Assembly (NCBI GenBank): GCA_032622095.1
Contig: CP136063.1
Coordinates: forward strand, 272,979,426-273,043,425
Reading direction: 5' to 3'
DNA from: Siphonodentalium dalli
Lineage: Eukaryota > Mollusca > Scaphopoda > Gadilida > Siphonodentaliidae
DNA: 64,000 nt
A model generated the notes under the pieces. The model was not told where the DNA came from, searched no databases, and saw nothing but the letters and a program-made list of their open reading frames with translations. Both the position numbers and the translations under genes were made by a program. How positions within the stretch are numbered: the first letter of the stretch is position 1; each line of letters opens with the position of its first letter. Positions 25,451 to 37,327 of the stretch are shown piece by piece.

Positions 25451-25658
25451 AGGTTCCGTTGTTAAAGCGACACTGATTCGTGGGACAATATAAATATGTA
25501 ATGTAAATGGTACTCACTACTGGCAAATTTAGTACAAATGTTATATCGCTGTCAGATATCATATATTTAGATTTTATAAACCTTGTTATAACTGACACAC
25601 CTTTTCTGGTGGTATGTTTATGTATATGTTTATTGTTATGCAGTGTTTGACTATCGGT

Positions 25659-25675
25659 ATATCCTGATGGTTTTG
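25659..25675 (+). repeat. Left target-site duplication of the Tx1/L1-like element
   Basis: ATATCCTGATGGTTTTG occurs here and again at 29486-29502, immediately after the A-rich tail. The length (16-17 bp, one base ambiguous at the border) suits target-primed reverse transcription. Confidence 0.9.
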
Positions 25676-26345
25676 TCAGTTATAGTGTTCCCATCATCTT
25701 TAGTTATTTTTGGAATAAGTTTTTCATTATAGTTTCTTTTTTCTAAATATGCGAAATACTTAGTATTCTTTTCCCCCTCTGCATGCCACTTGGCCTTTGC
25801 CCTTGTAAGTATGCCTCTAACATGGTCTTCTCTCATTACCTGGAGTCCCTGTTCTAATTTATGAAATAGAATAAGGTATTTTTCCTCTTTGGTCTCATCA
25901 AATTTTATTTGGGCTTCTGCCATTTCATCTTCCATTTTTTTTGTTTTTTCAAAGTTATTTTGTTTTCTTTCTAGAACAATATTGTATAGATTTTCCTCGA
26001 ATTTCCATTTTTATCATTTCCCATAGCATTTGCGCATCAATATTATAGCTATTTTCTCCTGTGGAGTGTTTTACAACTGTTGATGCAATAGTTTCTTTAA
26101 CTAATTCTATATATTCTAGATCATTAAGTAAGGAATTGTTAAATTTCCAAGTACCTTTGCCTTTTTTTTGGTCATTAAATGATATTCCTATATTAACTGG
26201 GGCATGGTCTGACCTATATTTGGAACCAATGTCTGCTGTTTGGATGTGAGGTACTAAGTCCTCTGAAATTAGAAAGTAGTCGAGTCTGCTACATTTTCCT
26301 TTTGGTCCATACCATGTATATCTTTTTTTTCGCAATTTTTCTGAC
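25676..26345 (-). pseudogene. Inverted segment: endonuclease end and linker of L1-like ORF2
   Basis: On the minus strand from 26345, KKRYTWYGPKGKCSRLDYFL and then YRSDHAPV mark the C-terminal third of an L1/Tx1 endonuclease, including the SDH catalytic motif. After a frameshift near 25975 comes the linker, with EGEKNTKYFAYLEKRNYNEK (about 25735-25795). The upstream part of the endonuclease is absent, because the 5' truncation point is the inversion junction. It is the misplaced upstream portion of the RT described next. Confidence 0.88.
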
Positions 26346-28933
26346 ATGAATGAGATACTAGAAGAACAGCGACAATTCTATAAAAAGCTATACACAGCTA
26401 ATAATAAAGTATCAAATGAAGAAAATGAAGTAGAAAGATTTCTAGATAAAAATAACCCATTTCTTGAAACAAAATTAAAGGAGGACACAAAAGATGCAGA
26501 AGGCCCCATTACTCTTCATGAAGTTTTAAATGCTTTGAAAGCAATGAAACCCAATAAGTCACCTGGTGTCGATGGATATACTGCCGAGTTCTACAAGTTT
26601 TTCTGGAAAGACATATCCGGGTACCTACTTGAGTCTATCAATGAAGCATACAAAAAAGACTCTATGTCTATCACCCAGCGTTAAGGTATGATAACATGTC
26701 TACCCAAACCTGGCAAAGATAAATCCTACATTAAAAACTTAAGGCCTATTACTTTGTTAAATGTAGACTATAAACTGGCAGCCTCAGTGATTGCAAATAG
26801 ACTGAAAATACATTTGAAAGACATGATAAGCGATACACAAAAAGGTTTTTTAAAAGGCCGATATATAGGCGAATGCACACGTTTAACATATGATTTGCTG
26901 TTAGAATGTGAAGAAAAACAAATACATGGCTTAATGCTTCTCCTTGATTACGAAAAAGCATTTGACTCTATTGATTGGAACTATATTCAAAAAACATTAA
27001 AATTCTTTGGTTTTGGTGAATCCTTATGTAAATGGGTCGCAACCCTCTACAATGATGCCAATAGCCTAGTATATAATAATGGTCACTTATCCGAATCTTT
27101 TAAAATTGGAAGGGGAGTTCGACAAGGCGACCCTTTTTCGCCTTATCATTTCATTCTTTGCATGGAACCATTTGCTGCAACAATAAAAAACAATGATAAT
27201 ATTGAAGGAATCAAAGTGGATAATAGAGAATATAAAATAAGTCAATATGCAGACGACTCTATCCTGTGGTTAAATGGTTGCCAATCCTCTTTCAAAGGAG
27301 CTATTGAACTAATAAAACAATTTGAATATATATCTGGCCTAAAAGCAAACTTTGAAAAAACTGAAGCGGTGTGGTTCGGAAAAAGCAAGGGTTCCTTAGA
27401 TACCTTCCAAACAGACATGGACATTAAATGGAATCTAAGAGGAACATTCAAGTCCCTAGGTATTATTTTTGATTTAGAAGATCCACAATATGTGTTAGAA
27501 AATTGGTATAAGAAAAAATAAAGTGTTGAAAAAATACTCAAGTATTGGGCATTAAGGACACTGTCTCATATTGGAAAAATAATAGTAATTAAAATGTTAG
27601 CACTACCTACCCTTATACAAATCATGACTGTACTACCTAACCCACCCAGTTCTCTAATTAAAGAAATCCAAACTATATTTTACAAATTTTTTTGGAATGG
27701 TAAAAGGGATAGGTTAAAAAGAGAGACTCTTATTCAAAATATAACAGATGGAGGACTGAAGCTACCAGAATTAACATGTTTTTTGAAATCACTTAAGGTG
27801 ACATGGCTAAAAAAATTAATGGCCCTTTTAACTATTCAGAATGGAAAATGATCCTTCTGGAAAAAAATAATAAATATGGTGGCACAGCAATACTGAATCT
27901 AAATAAAGCCAGTCTTACCACTTTAGCAAAACATTTCAACCCTTTTTGGAAAGATGTCATATCTGCCTATGCCTTATTACAAAAAGAACCAGAAACCCCT
28001 GACGAATACATGAGTCAACCAATATTTCACAATAGCCTTATAAAGAGGCAGTATAAACCGATCTACTTCCAAACATGGATTGACAGACAGATATTATATA
28101 TAAATGATATTCTAAAAGATGATGGCACATTTATGAATAATGAGGAATTCTTTAAAATTTACGGCTTGAAAATTAATTACCTAACCTTACAGGGCGTGGT
28201 GATATCCATCCCCTCAGCCTGGCAACAAGACATTAAACTTATAAAACACAAACTTGATGAACCAAAAGCCAATACGATCTTACAGACCATTGCACACAAG
28301 GAAAACCTCAACCATTTTCTATATTGGAAATTTGTGAAACTTTTGTTCCCAAATAAACCCAGTGCTCACATTGTATGGAACTATAAATTAGACCGAACCT
28401 TTTCAAAAAGCGACTGGGAACAAATATATAAAAGGACATTCAAAACAACCTCAAATACTAAATTACAAGCATTCCAGTACCAAATAAACCATAATATGCT
28501 AGTTACCAATGTCTTTCTAGAAAAATGTAAAATAATAACAAGCAATGTGTGTACTTTTTGTGGGGAAGAACAAGAAAATATTCAACACTTGTGAGTAGAA
28601 TGCCACAAAGTAAAACCGATATGGCACCATTTCTCAAAATTACTGATACAAACATGTGAGCTAGACCAATACTTGAAAAAAGAAGATATAATATTTGGAT
28701 GTACTAAAGAGAAACATTCTCTTGCAATAAATAATATAATTCTTCTAACAAAAAGATATATTTACATAACTCGATGCAAAAAGACCGAGCTGTCATTAAA
28801 AGGTGCTAACCAGTACATTTCACAGGAATACAAAATTGAGAAACATGCCTGTAAATGGAACAAACATTCAGCCAAATTCTTAGGTATAAAATGGGACAGT
28901 GTCCTTCAGTCCATTAACAGCAACCTTGTATAA
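26346..28933 (+). pseudogene. L1/Tx1-like reverse transcriptase and C-terminal region
   Basis: One frame carries the RT from 26346. It contains MKPNKSPGVDGYTAEFYKFF (about 26540-26600), LRPITLLN (26740-26763), motif A LLLDYEKAFDSIDW (26938-26980), GVRQGDPFSP (27116-27145) and intact motif C QYADDSI (27244-27264). The C-terminal half continues to 28933 with a terminal CCHC-like knuckle starting CTFCGEEQENIQHL (about 28551-28592). The catalytic residues survive. However, nonsense codons at 26682, 27519 and 28592 and a frameshift near 27815-27830 destroy the protein. Most of the remaining codons are still open, so decay is moderate. Confidence 0.92.
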
Positions 28934-29178
28934 TATAACACAGATAAAATACCAAAAAAAATAAAATAATAATACTATTATACTCAATAAATAATAACAC
29001 AAACAAAACTAAAATAATAAAAAAGAAGCCAAACCTCTGCAGTGCCATGTGGTTTTCTTAGACCAAAACCAATATATATTAGCCTTTTAACAAACAATTT
29101 AATTCCATTTAGTATCTAACAAAAAAAAAGCGTTATGCTACATATATATAGCAAATTCTACAAAGAGAGTACACACAT

Positions 29179-29355
29179 ATGTACCGTCCCGGGAAGAAAA
29201 TTATTTCACTATCTGAAATTTCTCAGAAAGTTGAAACTCGAATGCCCAACCATGTTAAATTGGCTGATGATACACATCACAGAATATTGAGACCAAGCAA
29301 AAAGTATCTGAATTGGCATTGGAAGATGAAGAGGGTTCTCATGAACAAAAAATAA
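29179..29355 (+). CDS. 58-codon open frame in the LINE 3' region
   Basis: An ATG-to-TAA frame lies about 245 bp after the end of ORF2, inside the same insertion. The product is basic (PGKKII near the start, KKYLNWHWKMKRVLMNKK at the end) and I do not recognise it. It has no internal damage although ORF2 has several breaks, but 58 codons can stay open by chance. It could be a vestige of the element's 3' region or a piece carried with it. Confidence 0.25.
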   Translation: MYRPGKKIISLSEISQKVETRMPNHVKLADDTHHRILRPSKKYLNWHWKMKRVLMNKK

Positions 29356-29485
29356 AAAAATGATATTAAGTAAATAAAGTTATATATATACATTTTGTAT
29401 TGTATTGTTTTTTGTATTCATGTTAAAAAATATGTAATACTATGAATATACTGTTACCAAAAATATGAATAAATTATAAAAAAAA

Positions 29486-29502
29486 ATATCCTGATGGTTT
29501 TG
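29486..29502 (+). repeat. Right target-site duplication of the Tx1/L1-like element
   Basis: Exact second copy of 25659-25675, directly after the terminal A-run. Confidence 0.9.
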
Positions 29503-29654
29503 GAGGAAAAATGTTAATTAATGGCAGTTAGATGATATCTTGTTTCTTTTGTCGGCACTATGCTATTCTGATATAGAGCTCCAGTCAGTCAAGTGGTCAT
29601 CCGATGGGACTCTATGCCATACATTTGCATGAGTGATTAATCACCATTGCTCGA

Positions 29655-29735
29655 GGTCTCATATTGAACACATGTGTTCAATAATTCGAACACTGAATGA
29701 ACAGTAGTGTTCTACATGGCTTCAAACGTGAAACA
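29655..29735. repeat. TGTTCA/TGAACA palindrome cluster, copy 2
   Basis: Contains TTGAACACATGTGTTCAA, an exact 18-bp palindrome at about 29673-29690, followed by GAACACTGAATGAACAG and GTGTTC. The word content matches the clusters at 22.4 kb and 30.2 kb. Confidence 0.6.
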
Positions 29736-30189
29736 AAATTGGACGGGAGCCGTTTTATATTGCGATTTTCTATACACAAAATGAGGAACCGACATCATAA
29801 AAACACTGTATCGCACAGTATACGCAAACTATATATATTCACCGGTATGCAACAATGACGCGGCTGTATGAGGAAAGATCCATTTGGGGAGGTGTGTAAG
29901 AACCGGCAGTTTTAATTTACATCTGCCCCACCCCCGTGTCACCCCGTCCCTGATACTTTTGCTACCGATTTGGAAATGCTCTAAAACGAAAATCAAAACA
30001 AAACTCAACGTGAAGCAAAACAGACCAACGATTGAGAATTTAGTCTCGCCGGTTTCGTAAGTGATTAATATATATCATATAAAGCGTATCACATTACAAA
30101 GTCATAAGTTGAACATCATTTTCAACAATGAGTATGAATTAATTCCGTGAGTACAATATGAGGTATCTTACTAACGCAAACGGGAGGAA

Positions 30190-30325
30190 GTGCATGCACA
30201 TTCGAACACCACCGTTAAGAAATTGAGTCTTCTGAACATATATATGTTCAAATTTGAACACGGAATAACTGAACACATCCGGGGCCGAACACGTTCAAAT
30301 CTGAACACTTGTATTTGCAGTGTAG
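30190..30325 (-). repeat. TGTTCA/TGAACA palindrome cluster, copy 3
   Basis: Includes GTTCAAATTTGAAC (about 30247-30260) and GTTCAAATCTGAAC. It ends at CACTTGTATTTGCAGTGTAG, whose reverse complement resembles the left edge of the 22.4-kb cluster. The two are therefore related copies in opposite orientation. Confidence 0.6.
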
Positions 30326-30409
30326 CAAAAGTTGTGATCCATTTGTTGTTTCAAAGTGTTTCTGTCTTCACATTGAAGCAAGTCTATCAGTTTGCTATTA
30401 CTCGGTTGC

Positions 30410-31690
30410 TCGTGGTAAAGTTTTGGTAAGTATTTACAGCGGATGTCGGTCAGTGCCTCGCACGTTAAAGTGAAATGATATTCGTCCCCGACATTTTAAA
30501 AATATAGTCGACAAATTTGGGATTCCTTATTTGTTGTCTTTTCTTTCTTTTTGTTCTTCTCCCACCGAGAGGTCTCAATTGGGAGTCTATGGTTAGCTGT
30601 TCTGAACTTTATAACAGAAAATGCCATGTCTTGGGGAATAATCTTGAGGTATATTTCCAAACTTAACTCATGTTTAAAACTACCGTAACATGTCCCCCGC
30701 GATGAACTTTCGATATCGTTGCGCCATTGAGTCTCAAATAATTTATTACGTATTTTGCGATAGATTCCTATTTCTAAATGACTAAGTGGTTTTTGTGACA
30801 TCCAAATTTGCTCCCAACCGACTGATGCTAAGCTATATTTTATGCAGCTGATCCAGCGTATCGACTTTCCCCGGATATATGCACTGCCAACTATGCCTTT
30901 TATAACAATATAAAGTTTGTGCGCTAATTTGGAACAACGACCTTCAACTAATTTTGACCAGAATGTAAGCATTCTTGCCTTTATATTTACTGAAATTGGG
31001 TATCTTCCCGTTTCTCCGTAAACCATAAAATTTGGTGTAGATGTTTTCATTCGTAATAAATATTTGATAAATTTTCGATGGACTATTTCTAAGCTGTCAG
31101 TATTTTCGAACCCCCAGACTTCACTACCGTACATCAAGATTGGACCAACCATTGTATCAAACAGTCTAAGCGACAGATCACAGGGCATGTTGAGCTTCCC
31201 GATTCTATAGAGGAGTGCGTACATGGCATTCGTTCCAACTTGACTGATTCTTTGCACCGCTTTACAGAATCGACCATTTCGGAAAAATTGTACTCCCAGG
31301 TAACAGAAAATATCAACTGTTTGAACACTGGTCCCATTCATCGTGAATTTGTACTCAGTTTGTGACTTTTTGTTACAAAAGATCATTATTTTAGTTTTCT
31401 CAACATTAACTGTTAATCTCCATGACTCAGTGTAATCCGCGAATGAATTCAATGCCCTTTGCAAACCATCTGGGCTCTCGGCCATCAGAACGGTGTCATC
31501 CGCATAAAGGATGCAGAGCAATTTAAGATATTCGCCGAACTGGTCAAAAAACGAATCTCCAATATCATCAAGGCCTTGTATACCACAGTCCGATAGAAAG
31601 TCTTCCAGATCGTTTAAAAATATTGAGAATAGGAAGGGGGATAGGCTCACTCCCTGCCTCACACCTATATTGCATGCAATATCAATATCA
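30410..31690 (-). mobile_element. 5'-truncated LINE, RT to C-terminus
   Basis: A minus-strand LINE fragment starts within the RT, just before motif B, and runs to the conserved C-terminal region. After the 388-codon open frame a single TAA (near 30508) interrupts a continuation that still reads GDEYHFTLTC-like sequence to about 30420. Everything upstream of RT motif B is missing. At its 5' edge it abuts a block shared with 12.3 kb. Confidence 0.8.
30496..31685 (-). pseudogene. LINE RT (motif B onward), 388-codon open stretch
   Basis: This is the longest open frame in the window outside the satellite. RQGVSLSPFLFSIFLNDL (residues 2-19 from the internal Met) is motif B. ILYADDTVLM (YADD at 53-56) is an intact motif C. 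GPILMYGSEVWGF (about residues 172-184) is the RT thumb/connection signature, and FRTANHRLPIETSRW lies near the end. Motif A and the endonuclease are absent, so it cannot act alone. The open state implies a relatively recent insertion compared with the LINEs at 7.9 and 20.9 kb. Confidence 0.85.
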
Positions 31691-31740
31691 ATACCGCTCA
31701 GGACAGTGGGTGTTTTTCATCAATTAATTGAATTTCTTGT
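31690..31740 (-). repeat. 51-bp block shared with 12334-12384
   Basis: Reverse complement of the block that follows the gag fragment at 12.3 kb, with three differences by eye. The flanking 31741-31870 has no recognisable feature. Confidence 0.7.
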
Positions 31741-31870
31741 TTACAAGTCCATTGCTCTTAATTTTTTATTGCATATTCCGAATTTGACCAGTGACCCGGA
31801 CCAATTATACTCCTTAGAAATGCTTTTTCCCAGGACTTTCCGCGTTACGGGGTACGGAACTATTGCAACT

Positions 31871-32920
31871 ATTTTTCCAGCAAAATCGAAACCGGCTAAT
31901 TAAAGAGCAAGATAATGTCGTAGCCGCTACGTTGACATATTGTATGTACGTCCCAAAAGTTTGACCGCTATACTTTTAAAGTAACCTGCCCAACGGAGAA
32001 CGCGAGTCAGGGTGGGTTGGGACTTTCGGAAAATTCCACGACAATTGCAAAGGGGGGTGGGTTCAAACATCGAGATAAATGGTTTTGACGAGTACATCTG
32101 ATGGGTAGTGTTCACGCGCATCTGCAGTGCGATTTTCTAATTTTCAGATGGAACGGTTTACTCATGACAACGCTATATAACATAAATATATATATACTTA
32201 AGTAGTCTATCACTAACCTATTTTTAGCCCCAAATCCAAACGGGCTAATGAAGGAGCGAGTATAATGCAGTGGCATGTAAGCTGGTATACTGTAAGTACG
32301 CTTCCCAAAGTTGACCTCTCTACTATAAACGCAACCTGCTCAACGGAGTGTTTGTGACGGTTCAGATTTGGCAAATTCCACCGAAAATAAAACGGGTAAA
32401 AATTACTCCGAAAATCAGATGTTGAGATAAAAACTTTTCGACGAGTGAATGTGATTAGTAGTATCTAAGCGCAAGATTAGTATGCTTATCACAGTTTCAG
32501 AGTGGACGGGTTAACCCTGGTAGCGTGTAACGTTGTTAACGGGTGATATATATTACTCGAATTAAAACCCACTCGTTATGACGCAAATTAAAACGGACTT
32601 ATCAAGGAGCAAGGCAAATGCATGAATATGTTCACCGATATAATATAGGTATGTCCGCTCTACTATAGTGTAACATGTCCAACGGGGAGGTGACGTACGC
32701 CATGGGGAGGGTCGAGGCTTTTGGCAAATTCTACCGAAACTCGTAAACGGGACAAAATGGCAAATCGCGAATCAAGTGTTTTATATTTTGAACACTGCAT
32801 GTGTTTGGTAGTATATAAGGACGACATTAGTTTCAGAGCGGATGGGTGAGCACTCAGCTAGCATTATCGATTGTGATATAGTTTTCTCTCGATTACAGTT
32901 AACTCTATTACAAAGAGGTT
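31871..32920 (+). repeat. Tandem repeat, ~350-bp unit, 3 divergent copies
   Basis: Units begin at about 31871, 32221 and 32570 with related words (CCAAATCCAAACGGGCTAAT in unit 2). Each continues with a GTATACTGTAAGTACG-like word, an AACCTGCTCAACGGAG-like word, GGCAAATTCCACCGAAA and GAGATAAAAACTTTTCGACG. Units 2 and 3 have an inverted counterpart at 42464-44114. No coding frame is supported. Confidence 0.8.
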
Positions 32921-35900
32921 AATGGCTATATGACTATAGTGTAGCGATGACGCACTGAAATACTAATTAATTAATTAACCAAGCGGTCTTTCCTCCGCCA
33001 TTAAAACTAAAAGATTCTGAATCCGAAACTGAAAGAACTATCCAATAAATGTGAAATAACAGAGTTATGGTACATTAATATGCTTTATCCCTTTTTGATC
33101 TACATGTCGATTACGATATAATCAGACATGCCAAATTTCGTGACCGTTGAAATTGATATGGGCGTCTTTGGGAGGGGTTAAAATTAGCTCTAAAATATAT
33201 CACTACCGAATAGATATTAACTGATTGGCTGGGGTGAATGGTGCCTCAGTTGGTCACGACCATGATGCACTACATGTAGACTGTCATCCACGGTGGGTCG
33301 AACCAAATGACATAAACCTTTGAATATATATCTTATTTATAAATGTCAATGCAAGTCCACCATCGGATCACAAAACACCAATATGCATTCGCGTGAAGTG
33401 GAACACACATATACGCATAGCACACACATGGAATGGGATACCATGGAAGTATATCTGTTTCCATGGAATCTGACCTCTAGTTTTAATTACTTTTCAAACA
33501 CTTTGTGTTTTCACAACATATTTATGGTTCTAAGATTCAAGGCTATGCATGTATCCCATCAGAACGCTATGGCTATGTTCTGATAGAAATATGTATAAAA
33601 CACACAAGAAGATTCATATTTTTGTGTTAATTCGGAGGGATCAGAACAGAATAATTTGGCAATGGGAAATATATCACTACCACCACAGCAAGTATGTTGA
33701 CACACGAAGTTACAAAATATATCGATTTATCCAACACTGTCAGAGCTGCTTTAACGGTCCGTTAAGCATACATTCAGGCCGTAGCATATCGTTCGGTATA
33801 AGACCGTTTGGTAACGGGCAGACTGTAACCAGTAACTACCAGACCGCTTTTTCACGGGTCAACACCAATTGTTTGCTATTAATTTGCTAATTTACTGTAG
33901 AATTATTTGTCATGGTGACGATATTATTTCCCGGTAGGCATTACAATTCATGTTTTTGAATGGTCGAAACTGGTATTATCGTAACTGAAAAATATATCTT
34001 AATAAAACTAGTTCTATTAAGATCATAGTTTGGATGAAACGTAAATCCTCAATGCTTAGAGTGATATACAATAATTTGCAGTTTGCCTAACTAAATTAAT
34101 GAGCGTTGAAAATTATTTCGCATTTAATATAACTTTGCTCACTGCATGAAGGTTTGTTCTCAATTTTGTAACATGGACTAGTCCCCGAATATCCTTATAT
34201 CTCTCAATTGTAAGGATATTCGTGTTATGACTCGGAATGTTGGCATTGTTCCGTTATCTCAGTATAATGAGTTTCTTCTAACTGATAGACGGCATGAGTG
34301 TCAGTTATTGCATGGCTTGGACAACTCATAGGGGTCACGGTCGTCGCTAGGCCAAGTAAAGTTGTAGCGTGATCTAATTGTTGAAACTTTTTACAAGAAA
34401 TCTCCATCGCGAGATGCACGCAGTGGATGCTTGCATGCGTATGCATAAACAATGCGAAATACAAAGGTCCTCAGCACTATGAACGGGCTTGCGTTTTTTC
34501 CCAAAAAATCTAGTGGTATTGAATACCAAGCATAGATTTGAATTAAGCCAGATTTCCCCCTCGCTGTCGGGTATCCAAATAATTTAGACAAATACCAGAC
34601 AGCTCGGGGGAATATTCTATACATTATTCATATGTATTTTAACAAACCATGTTCACACATATGCTATTAGGCGTGACATATAGGACGATGGGCCGGGTGC
34701 TAATTGTAATTGAAATATATATGCATTGATGATTTCTGCATGATGTTACGTTAATAAATGATGTCCTCTCTCTATGAACGTGTTGACTTGCGCAAAACAT
34801 TTGACGACGTTTCGAAAACCTTGATATTAATCAATTTATCTCATTCCAGATGTCAACAATTTTGCTAGGCGTATATTATCAGCTTACTACCACATAGGTG
34901 AGTGTGTTCAGTTTCGACCTAAATGTTTTTTATTGAACATATGTTAATGATTACTCTTCGGCACAAAATGTGTCTAATATATACAAATCACACAATAGCT
35001 TCGCGGGTTTGGAGCAAATAAGAGATGAATCAATACACCAGTCCCAGGTATCTGCGTTTATCGATCAAATAGTTAATTACAGAAGACTGTTTACTTTAAC
35101 TTATACCTCCAGAAACACAATAATTATCCGGTGTAATAATTCCTCCAAATTGAATACCAGACAACGAACATTCATTATCTCACAGCTGCAATATGTTTAA
35201 TAATTATATCTCCGACAACCGTGTGTGTTTCTGTTGACAAGGCTATCACTTTGTATTTAGCTGTCCCTTGTATTAGTCTGAGCACTTATTCACTGAGCAA
35301 CTGACTATCGAATGGCTGCACGCATTCAACGTCACCGACATCCTCTCAGGTACACCACATTATCTCGTCTCAAAAAGTAAATAAGAAACTACTCAACGTC
35401 ATCCTGCAGAATATCCTCGCAACTGAGGGTTCCGATAACTGGATGGCATTACAACATACACAACATAACATTACGATACCAAAACCTTCTTTCAAGTCAA
35501 GCCCAGTCGTTAGGTCGCGATTGTTATTTGTAATTTGCAACTATGTTTACCCGAATGCTATCATTAATTTTTGTCTGAATTATATCAAATGTCTGAATTC
35601 GAAAGCTGTTTGGATTTACCATTATTGTCGCTATATTGGATTTTTCAATGGGTAGGGAATATAAGCACATTATAATGCAATGTGCACATTGTTATCACAT
35701 TTAGCGTTGCTCTTTCTAAGCGCAAAAATTGCAAAGAACATTAGTCATGCCCTCATGTTGTACAACATGCTATATTTTTCTCCTAAGGTAGTTTTTCAAT
35801 TTACTCTTTTCAGGAATTGTATCAGACACTGCTTGTCAGAAGAAACGACCAGTATGCATACTGAATACATGATGTACTAATAAATATATAATCTGTCTGA

Positions 35901-36847
35901 CTGTTATTATGTCCACGAGTCGCGCCAAGACACATCGACATGCCCTGGTTTCTGTTTTTCACAAGCTCGTTGATAACAATTGCGAAGACCAATTAGTTAG
36001 TGTACCCATGTTGACAACCGGATAATGATTATATTAAGAGAAAGCGTATGTTTTAAATACATAATGGACATGTACACAGCTGTAAATGAAATATTTTTTG
36101 CATATATGTTCTACCAATAAGCAACCGAGCCGGTCGTTGCGGCTATAACATGTTATATTTTCGCCTTGTTTGGATTACAGCGTATAGCTTGATTGTTAAA
36201 TTGACAATATTCAAACAACTTGTTTGCTGCCAAATAATCATGTACTGAAATTTATATTTGTGCATTGATGTTGGAAATATATCCATGATCTTAAACCTGC
36301 TTCTTCAATGTGCGTGATATAATGCTCGTGAAATAATGTTCTCCGTGACACTGTTTTAGCTTAAAATAACCAAACTGATAATCCAATTAAACTGTTCCTG
36401 CAGACACCTTGTTTCCAAGCAACATTAAGCTCCGGAATAGGAGTGGAAAGCTCCATTACCATCTTGGTTCAATGCATACATAGGTTGGAAAATTACTCAA
36501 TTTGAGATGAAAAACAACTTAGTTTGAGAATTTGTTATGGAGGATAGCTAGACAAAAACATCAACATATTTTTGCAAGACCAAGACTCCTAATTTATTTG
36601 TGTTTAAATGTCAAGAAATCGGAGAATTATCATTTTCTTAAATGAGAAACACAATTCTAACTGCATAGTATGTTGTATGTGTGAGTATACTTAGATCAAT
36701 GTGTGTTTCACGTAAAATAGAAAATGATTTTTCTGTAAACATATGTTTTTAACAGTTAGAAGAGCATACCTATGTTCTTATTTTAGTTATCAATAAGCCT
36801 TCCGCAACTGGATGTCGCATGTTGATCCCTTTATTACATATATATAT
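32921..36847. other. AT-rich sequence without a recognised gene
   Basis: Apart from the inverted-repeat arm at 33321-33484, only short frames (113 codons or fewer) without motifs are present. A piece near 33120-33200 (CATGCCAAATTTCGTGACCG) faintly resembles the 130-bp unit at 42.1-42.5 kb. I see nothing else to annotate. Confidence 0.4.
33321..33484 (+). repeat. Inverted-repeat arm, inner left
   Basis: This is the reverse complement of 41905-42067. Matching words include AAATGTCAATGCAAGT, ATGCATTCGC, ACACACATATACGCATA, ATACCATGGAAGTATATCTG and TCCATGGAATCTGACCTCTA. Confidence 0.9.
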
Positions 36848-36999
36848 TTATGCAGCAAGCCCCAAGGAACCTATGAGAAATTAGGATAAAGATTGTCGCA
36901 ATGGTCAACTTTAATTTCCCACAATAATAAAAATAAACAACAAATGATATATATACATAAAAACATGATAAGGGTGTGGGCGGTGTGGGCACAACTACG
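36848..36999 (-). repeat. Direct repeat of the DIRS/Ngaro-type element, outer copy
   Basis: This ~150-bp segment recurs at 37328-37469 with few differences and a 10-bp insertion (GGGCGGTGTG-like). Both copies lie downstream (minus strand) of the recombinase gene. Paired direct repeats at the 3' side are expected for Ngaro/PAT-type elements with split direct repeats. Confidence 0.85.
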
Positions 37000-37327
37000 A
37001 CAAGCTGACAAAGCAAAAACACATAAGAAAAAGACCAAAGAAATTAAACCTGACCGGAAGGCAAGAACCGGAAACTAAAAAAAAAAGTTAATTAATTTAT
37101 CAAAACATTCGCTAGAAAAAGTTGAAGAATCCAAAACGAAGGAGGTGGGGGGGGGGGGGAGGTGGGGAAAATTAGTTTTGACTCTCTATTAAATGGCGGA
37201 TGAAACTAAACTACGGCTCTTACTTCCGGTTTACCTCCGCCCCCGGAACTAAAGTCAAGGTCACTAATAAGACTGCCCTGAGACCTGCCGCCCAAAAGCA
37301 ACCAAACTTGACATTTAATTGCGACTT

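Larger units (their letters stand above)
25676..29485 (+). mobile_element. Tx1/L1-like LINE with twin-priming 5' inversion
   Basis: This single insertion is bounded by a 17-bp duplication. The left 670 bp (25676-26345) is inverted and encodes the end of the endonuclease and the linker on the minus strand. From about 26341 onward the RT, C-terminal region and 3' UTR run on the plus strand to an A-rich tail at 29478-29486. The inverted part ends with NTITD next to the left duplication, and the forward part begins MNEILEEQRQFY. These are consecutive in the family, so nothing was lost at the inversion. The element is truncated before most of the endonuclease. Coding is broken by a frameshift near 25975, stops at 26682-26684, 27519-27521 and 28592-28594, and a frameshift near 27815-27830. 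Confidence 0.92.
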
